This document shows positions 60,142 to 64,000 of a stretch of 64,000 nt of DNA, piece by piece. The stretch lies in NCBI GenBank assembly GCA_963797335.1, contig CAWCOU010000006.1:124001-188000 (forward strand). Reading direction: 5' to 3'. Below the pieces are notes generated by a model, which was not told the origin of the DNA, ran no database searches, and saw only the letters and a list, made by a program, of their open reading frames with translations. Source of the stretch: CAWCOU01 sp963797335. GTDB lineage: Bacteria > Pseudomonadota > Gammaproteobacteria > JAURND01. The translations under genes were made by a program, and so were the position numbers. Each line of letters begins with the position of its first letter. The stretch's first letter is position 1.

Positions 60142-61554
60142 GTGAGTAAAAAAAATATCATTGATAAGATTTGGGATGCGCACGTCGTCACTCAAGTCAG
60201 CGGTCACCCGGCAGTGTTTGCGATTGATTTCACTTTATTGCATGAAGTGACGTCAGCGCAGGCATTCCAGACTTTGGCACAGCGGGGCATTAAACCCGCT
60301 TACCCAGAAAAATGCTTAGCGACTATCGACCATAGTATTCCTACCAGTAAAAACCGTAAGGTGTTCACAGACGCAGCTGCGAAAACCCAAGTGGATTCGC
60401 TTCGAGAAAATACCAAAAAATACGGCATTCCGTTTTATGATTTCGACAGTGGTCAGCAAGGAATCGTGCACGTAGTAGGGCCGGAATTGGGAGCCACGCA
60501 ACCAGGCATGACCATTGTCTGCGGCGATTCCCACACGTCAACTCACGGCGCGTTTGGTGCACTGGCTTTTGGGGTTGGCACGTCGGAATTAACGCATGTG
60601 TTGGCAACCGGTTGCCTGCTGTTAACAAAACCCAAAGTCATGCGCGTGCATTTTCAAGGGCGATTGCAGCCCGGCGTATTCGCTAAAGACGTTATCATGA
60701 AGCTCATTGCAGAAATAGGCATTGGTGGTGCTAACGGGCACATTATTGAATACACGGGTGAAGCCGTGCGCACCATGAGCATGGAAGAGCGAATGACCAT
60801 TTGTAATATGAGCATTGAATGCGGTGCTCGTGCCGGATTAATAGCACCAGATGAAACCACTTATGCTTATTTAAAAGGCCGACGTTATGCCCCTGCTGAT
60901 GCGCAATGGCAGCGCGCTATCACCTATTGGCAAAGTTTACATAGTGATCCCGATTGCCATTACGATAAAGAAATTACCATTAATGCTGCGGAATTACAGC
61001 CCATGGTCACTTGGGGCACGAATCCTGGCCAGGCGATTGCTATCAATGAGGAGATACCCAACCCCACGGATTTACCGAACACGCAACAGGCAATGGCCAT
61101 GCAAGCGTTAGCCTATGTTAAATTAGCGCCAGGCGCTCCTATTGCGGGTACTCCTGTGGAATGGGCATTTATAGGTTCCTGTACTAATGGTCGTATCGAA
61201 GATTTACGAATTGCAGCCCATGTCTTATCCGGGAAAAAAGTGAATCCGAATGTCACGCTTTATATTGTTCCTGGTTCTGAGGCTGTTTTACAGCAGGCCA
61301 GAGAGGAAGGTTTGGACAAACTATTTACAACAGCTGGCGCTGATTTTCGATTACCTGGCTGCTCGATGTGTTTAGGCATGAATGAAGATAAAGTGCCTGC
61401 CGGCAAACGTTGCATCAGTTCCACTAATCGGAATTTCGTGGGGCGGCAAGGAACAGGCAGTATTACCCACCTGGCCTCCCCTGCCACCGTGGCCGCCAGC
61501 GCCATCGCTGGAAAAATTACCTCACCGCAAAGCTATTTTAAAGGTTTATCATGA
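60142..61554 (+). CDS. leuC: 3-isopropylmalate dehydratase large subunit
   Basis: 470 residues, aconitase family; isomerises 2- to 3-isopropylmalate with LeuD. Substrate and Fe-S parts are present: GDSHTSTHGAFGALA, and the cluster cysteines in GSCTNGRIEDL and PGCSMCLGMN. It starts with GTG one base after the leuA stop behind GAGG, and its stop overlaps the leuD start (ATGA). The LeuC protein itself is intact; it would have no small subunit if leuD is really broken. Confidence 0.95.
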   Translation: MSKKNIIDKIWDAHVVTQVSGHPAVFAIDFTLLHEVTSAQAFQTLAQRGIKPAYPEKCLATIDHSIPTSKNRKVFTDAAAKTQVDSLRENTKKYGIPFYDFDSGQQGIVHVVGPELGATQPGMTIVCGDSHTSTHGAFGALAFGVGTSELTHVLATGCLLLTKPKVMRVHFQGRLQPGVFAKDVIMKLIAEIGIGGANGHIIEYTGEAVRTMSMEERMTICNMSIECGARAGLIAPDETTYAYLKGRRYAPADAQWQRAITYWQSLHSDPDCHYDKEITINAAELQPMVTWGTNPGQAIAINEEIPNPTDLPNTQQAMAMQALAYVKLAPGAPIAGTPVEWAFIGSCTNGRIEDLRIAAHVLSGKKVNPNVTLYIVPGSEAVLQQAREEGLDKLFTTAGADFRLPGCSMCLGMNEDKVPAGKRCISSTNRNFVGRQGTGSITHLASPATVAASAIAGKITSPQSYFKGLS

Positions 61555-62139
61555 AGCCAATTACACACATCCAGGGCAAAACCTTACCGTTGGCTATGAA
61601 CGATGTGGATACGGATTTAATTATCCCTGCCGAATTTCTGACCAGTATTAGTAAAGCCGGTTATGGTGAACATCTGTTTCGTCGTTTGCGTCAGGCGAAT
61701 CCCGATTTTTCATTTAATAAAGAAAGAATTTGCCGGCGCGAATATTTTCATAACCCAAGACAATTTTGGTTGCGGCTCTTCACGAGAACACGCGGTGTGG
61801 GCATTGCAGGAAGCCGGCATTCAAGCCATTATTGCCGAATCTTTCGCAGATATATTCGCCAGTAACAGCGCGAAAAATGGCTTGCTGTTAATCACCCAAC
61901 CCAAAGAAGTAGTCACGCAATTATTGCAATCCGCCGCTGCTGGGACTGCGACACTCGATATCGACATTACTCAACTAATTATTACCACACCAAGCCACGA
62001 AGTATTTCATTTTCAAATGGATCCATTTCGCCAACATTGTTTTATTCATGGTTTAGATGATTTGGATTATTTGCTGAGCCAACAGCCACAAATAGCAACT
62101 TATCAAAAACAGCAACAGTTTCGACAATTTTCTAGTTAG
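61551..62139 (+). pseudogene. leuD: 3-isopropylmalate dehydratase small subunit, frameshifted
   Basis: The LeuD frame starts normally (MKPITHIQGKTLPLAMNDVDTDLIIPAEFL) and is lost near 61721-61728, after NPDFSFNK. The next frame then continues in full: EFAGANIFITQDNFGCGSSREHAVWAL to the stop at 62137. The bases there are AATAAAGAAAGAATTTGCC; removing one A of the GAAAG run restores NKEEFAGAN in one frame, so a single inserted A is the simplest cause. Both pieces match LeuD, and the active-site GCGSSREHA is intact. It could be a true mutation, a sequencing error, or a +1 programmed shift at the rare AGA codon (least likely). With leuA, leuC and leuB intact, a sequencing error or a very recent change is favoured. 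Confidence 0.85.
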
Positions 62140-62460
62140 TCGTTGGCGCAAAATATAAAAATAGTGTCATTCCCGCGCAGGCGACAAGTTAAGAATGTAA
62201 AGCTGATGAGAGGAAACTCTATGACAGATGAACAGAGACAACAATGATTACAACCACTGTTAAATGACTCAAAAGAACAAAAAGGGTATGCCACGCTAGA
62301 ATCAAAAGGGGAAGAGGAACACAGGCGTGGCTTGGATGAAAACAATAGCATCCTCATCCGCATCTTTACCATCTACTATCCCAGAAGATCGAGGGCCAAA
62401 GTAAGGCTTCACAAAAGCGTTATATTGTCAGTATCTAAATTAATTAACCGGACTCAATCA
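62140..62460. other. Spacer between leuD and leuB with repeat and remnant
   Basis: 321 bases break the leu operon. A palindromic-repeat half lies at 62164-62183. Then ATG 62221 with AGAGG ahead reads MTDEQRQQ, a stop, and in the same frame LQPLLNDSKEQKGYATLESKG..., running on into the leuB frame without another stop. This looks like an insertion or a decayed small gene. The long frame from 62332 into leuB is not taken as coding. Confidence 0.4.
62164..62183. repeat. Short dispersed-repeat half (GTGTCATTCCCGCGCAGGCG)
   Basis: The 20-base string GTGTCATTCCCGCGCAGGCG is one arm of a palindromic intergenic repeat common in gammaproteobacterial and other genomes, usually completed by CGGGAATC-like bases. 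Only one arm is present here. Confidence 0.45.
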
Positions 62461-63555
62461 ATGAACAGCACAACTGAAAAAAAAATTGTCGTATTAGCAG
62501 GTGATGGTATTGGCCAAGAAGTGGTGCCACAGGCCATTCGCGTGTTAACAGCGGTGGGGCAACGATACGGGCATTCATTTGCCGTATTAGAAGGTGATAT
62601 CGGCGGCACTGCTTTTGACCGCTATGGTTCGCACTTCCCTGAAGAAACGAAGCAGCTTTGCCAGCAAGCGGATGCTATTTTATTTGGTTCTGTGGGTGGT
62701 CCGCTTCAACAAGCGCACTTGCCGAAATGGCAAAACTGTGAAAAAAATTCCATTTTAGCTTTGCGTAAAACCCTGCATTTAAATGCCAATTTGCGGCCGG
62801 CGCGCGTTTTTCCTGAATTGCAGGAAATTTGCCCGTTGAAAGATTCGTTGATTGCTAAAGGTATTGATATCCTGATTATTCGTGAATTAATTGGTGATAT
62901 TTATTTTGGTGAGCATAAGCAATATACCGAAAATAATCTTAGGCATGCTTCTGATGTGGCTATTTACGATGAGCTGCAGATTGCTGATGTGGCTCATCGT
63001 AGTTTTCAATTGGCGCGAAAAAAACGGCAAACAGTCACGTCGGTTGACAAGGCTAATGTGTTGGATACTTCCAAATTATGGCGGGCAGTGGTGACGGAAG
63101 TGGCTGCTGAATATCCTGATGTGACTTGTGAACATATGTTGGTGGATAATTGCGCCATGCAATTAATCATTAATCCGGCGCAGTTTGATGTGATTTTGAC
63201 GGCTAATTTATTTGGCGATATTTTATCGGATGCGGCAGCCGCCCTACCTGGCAGCCTGGGTTTAACGCCTTCGGCTAGCCTGAGTGATCGCGGCACCGTG
63301 GGTTTATACGAACCTTCCGGCGGCTCTGCCCCGGATATTGCCGGGAAAGACATTGCCAATCCTATTGCTCAGATTCTATCGGTGGCGATGATGTTGCGGT
63401 ATTCTTTCGATCTCTACATGGAGGCTGCCGCTATTGAAAATGCCGTACAAAAAACGCTGGCCGCGGGTTTTCGCACCAAAGATATTTACACCCCGAATAA
63501 GCTATTAATGGGCACCACAGAACTTACTCAGCAAATCTTGAACCATCTCGCCTAA
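62461..63555 (+). CDS. leuB: 3-isopropylmalate dehydrogenase
   Basis: Third step of leucine synthesis: oxidative decarboxylation of 3-isopropylmalate to 2-oxoisocaproate, NAD- and Mg-dependent. 364 residues from ATG 62461. ILFGSVGGP (about 74-82), the substrate arginines, RELIGDIYFGEHK (131-143) and the Mg site NLFGDILSDAAAALPGSLGL are present. A longer frame upstream reads through the non-coding spacer and is rejected. No strong ribosome binding site is visible. It is separated from leuD by 321 bases. Confidence 0.95.
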   Translation: MNSTTEKKIVVLAGDGIGQEVVPQAIRVLTAVGQRYGHSFAVLEGDIGGTAFDRYGSHFPEETKQLCQQADAILFGSVGGPLQQAHLPKWQNCEKNSILALRKTLHLNANLRPARVFPELQEICPLKDSLIAKGIDILIIRELIGDIYFGEHKQYTENNLRHASDVAIYDELQIADVAHRSFQLARKKRQTVTSVDKANVLDTSKLWRAVVTEVAAEYPDVTCEHMLVDNCAMQLIINPAQFDVILTANLFGDILSDAAAALPGSLGLTPSASLSDRGTVGLYEPSGGSAPDIAGKDIANPIAQILSVAMMLRYSFDLYMEAAAIENAVQKTLAAGFRTKDIYTPNKLLMGTTELTQQILNHLA

Positions 63556-63603
63556 AGCCACTATTAGACAGGTAGAGTAGGCTTAGGATAAGGGTTAGCA
63601 CTG

Positions 63604-63912
63604 TATCCCCTAAGGTATGCACACAACTTTTTTAGTCAAGTGTGAGTAGGCACCGGATTAACGATTAGCACTGTAAACCCCCTCTCCCGCGCGAGGAGTT
63701 TGGGCAAAAGCTGCAAACCTATTCGCGGGAGAGGGTTAGGGGAGAGGGAAAAGTCTCGCGCTATCCATTCGCCCTCTCCACCCTCTCCAGCGAACAAGTT
63801 CAGAGCCTTTATTCAAGCCCCTCGCGCGGGAGAGGGGGCTTACAGTGCTAACCCCTAACCTAATACTCACTCACAGTTGACTGAAAAAGATGAGTGTATA
63901 ACCTAGGGGATA
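63604..63912. mobile_element. Foldback/MITE-like element with 93-base inverted repeats
   Basis: The left arm 63604-63696 begins TATCCCCTAAGGTATGCAC and ends CCCCTCTCCCGCGCGAGG; the right arm 63820-63912 is its inverse complement with few mismatches (CCTCGCGCGGGAGAGGGGGC to AGTGTATAACCTAGGGGATA). Both carry TTAGCACTGTAA and TTTTTnAGTCAA blocks in matching order. The centre (63697-63819) has GGAGAGGG and CCCTCTCC blocks that pair again. No transposase is coded. Arms of equal length and spacing suggest a miniature inverted-repeat element; it lies 49 bases after leuB. Confidence 0.75.
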
Positions 63913-63921
63913 AAAGAAGGA

Positions 63922-64000
63922 TTAGAGCGAGCCGTCGGCACCAACAATCGCAATCATTCCCACATTCCAGGAATCATTCCCATATTCCCGCAATTCTTGC
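63922..64000 (-). CDS. C-terminal end of a gene running off the window
   Basis: On the minus strand the last 25 codons read QELREYGNDSWNVGMIAIVGADGSL before a TAA at 63922-63924. The composition is protein-like, but 26 codons is too short for identification, and the frame could be chance. Confidence 0.3.
   Translation of the reverse strand, partial: QELREYGNDSWNVGMIAIVGADGSL

Noticed and set aside
61551..62139. Programmed +1 frameshift in leuD
   Set aside because: No known shift signal apart from a rare AGA codon; leuD is not known to use recoding, so an indel or a sequence error is more likely.
62332..62460. 43-residue N-terminal extension of LeuB
   Set aside because: LeuB homologues start at MNSTTEKK-like positions; the extension comes from the spacer and has a stop just before it in the same frame.
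1..64000. CRISPR array, rRNA operon, prophage or complete insertion sequence
   Set aside because: No regular spaced repeats, rRNA sequence, phage structural genes or transposase were seen anywhere in the window.

Overview
This window looks like chromosome of a host-associated gammaproteobacterium of the Legionellales type (Legionella/Coxiella relatives); the genus cannot be fixed from sequence alone. Three things point there: a broken eukaryote-like Rab1 GTPase gene at the left edge, several large proteins of unknown family that look like secreted effectors (one ends in a eukaryotic CaaX prenylation box), and a core block recA-recX-alaS-lysC-csrA followed by tRNA-Ser and tRNA-Arg, which is a gammaproteobacterial order. 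recA shows no LexA box, as expected in that lineage.

Layout. 1-14.8 kb is accessory and rather AT-rich: the Rab remnant, a queuosine-precursor transporter, a tandem pair of GNAT acetyltransferases, a 1903-residue protein with an HExxH motif and an internal duplication, a periplasmic multicopper oxidase, a CaaX-tailed helical-repeat protein, a small membrane protein and a DipZ-type thiol-disulfide protein. 14.9-21.8 kb is metabolic and transport: a MATE pump, a YdiJ-type FAD/Fe-S dehydrogenase, and an oxalate decarboxylase paired with an Nramp manganese transporter. 22-24.6 kb holds tRNA-Thr, a NYN-domain protein behind a strongly folded leader RNA, an orphan HicB and a DUF1622 membrane protein. 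24.7-28 kb is the ETF-quinone oxidoreductase/EtfB/EtfA electron-transfer operon. 28-31.5 kb has two uncharacterised proteins and a flavin reductase; 31.5-40 kb has an APC permease, an MFS pump and a complete RND tripartite efflux operon.

40-50 kb has a lysine-rich AT-hook protein, a YqjD/YqjE/YqjK-like envelope cluster, a partial arn (lipid A aminoarabinose) operon, an MFS pump, an HPF-cold-shock fusion, a YbaK-like deacylase, a Gfo/Idh/MocA oxidoreductase and two tRNAs. 50-56.3 kb is the csrA-lysC-alaS-recX-recA block. 56.5-58.2 kb is another unknown protein. 58.3-63.6 kb is a leucine operon, leuA-leuC-leuD-leuB, preceded by an unannotated 25-residue leucine-rich leader peptide (attenuation). 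leuD carries a single-base frameshift, so the pathway may be broken here or the base may be a sequencing error. The window ends in a foldback element with 93-bp inverted repeats and the tail of a further gene.

The strongest candidates for undescribed biology are the CaaX protein with its membrane-protein neighbour, the 1903-residue HExxH protein, and the hairpin leader RNA in front of the NYN-domain gene.
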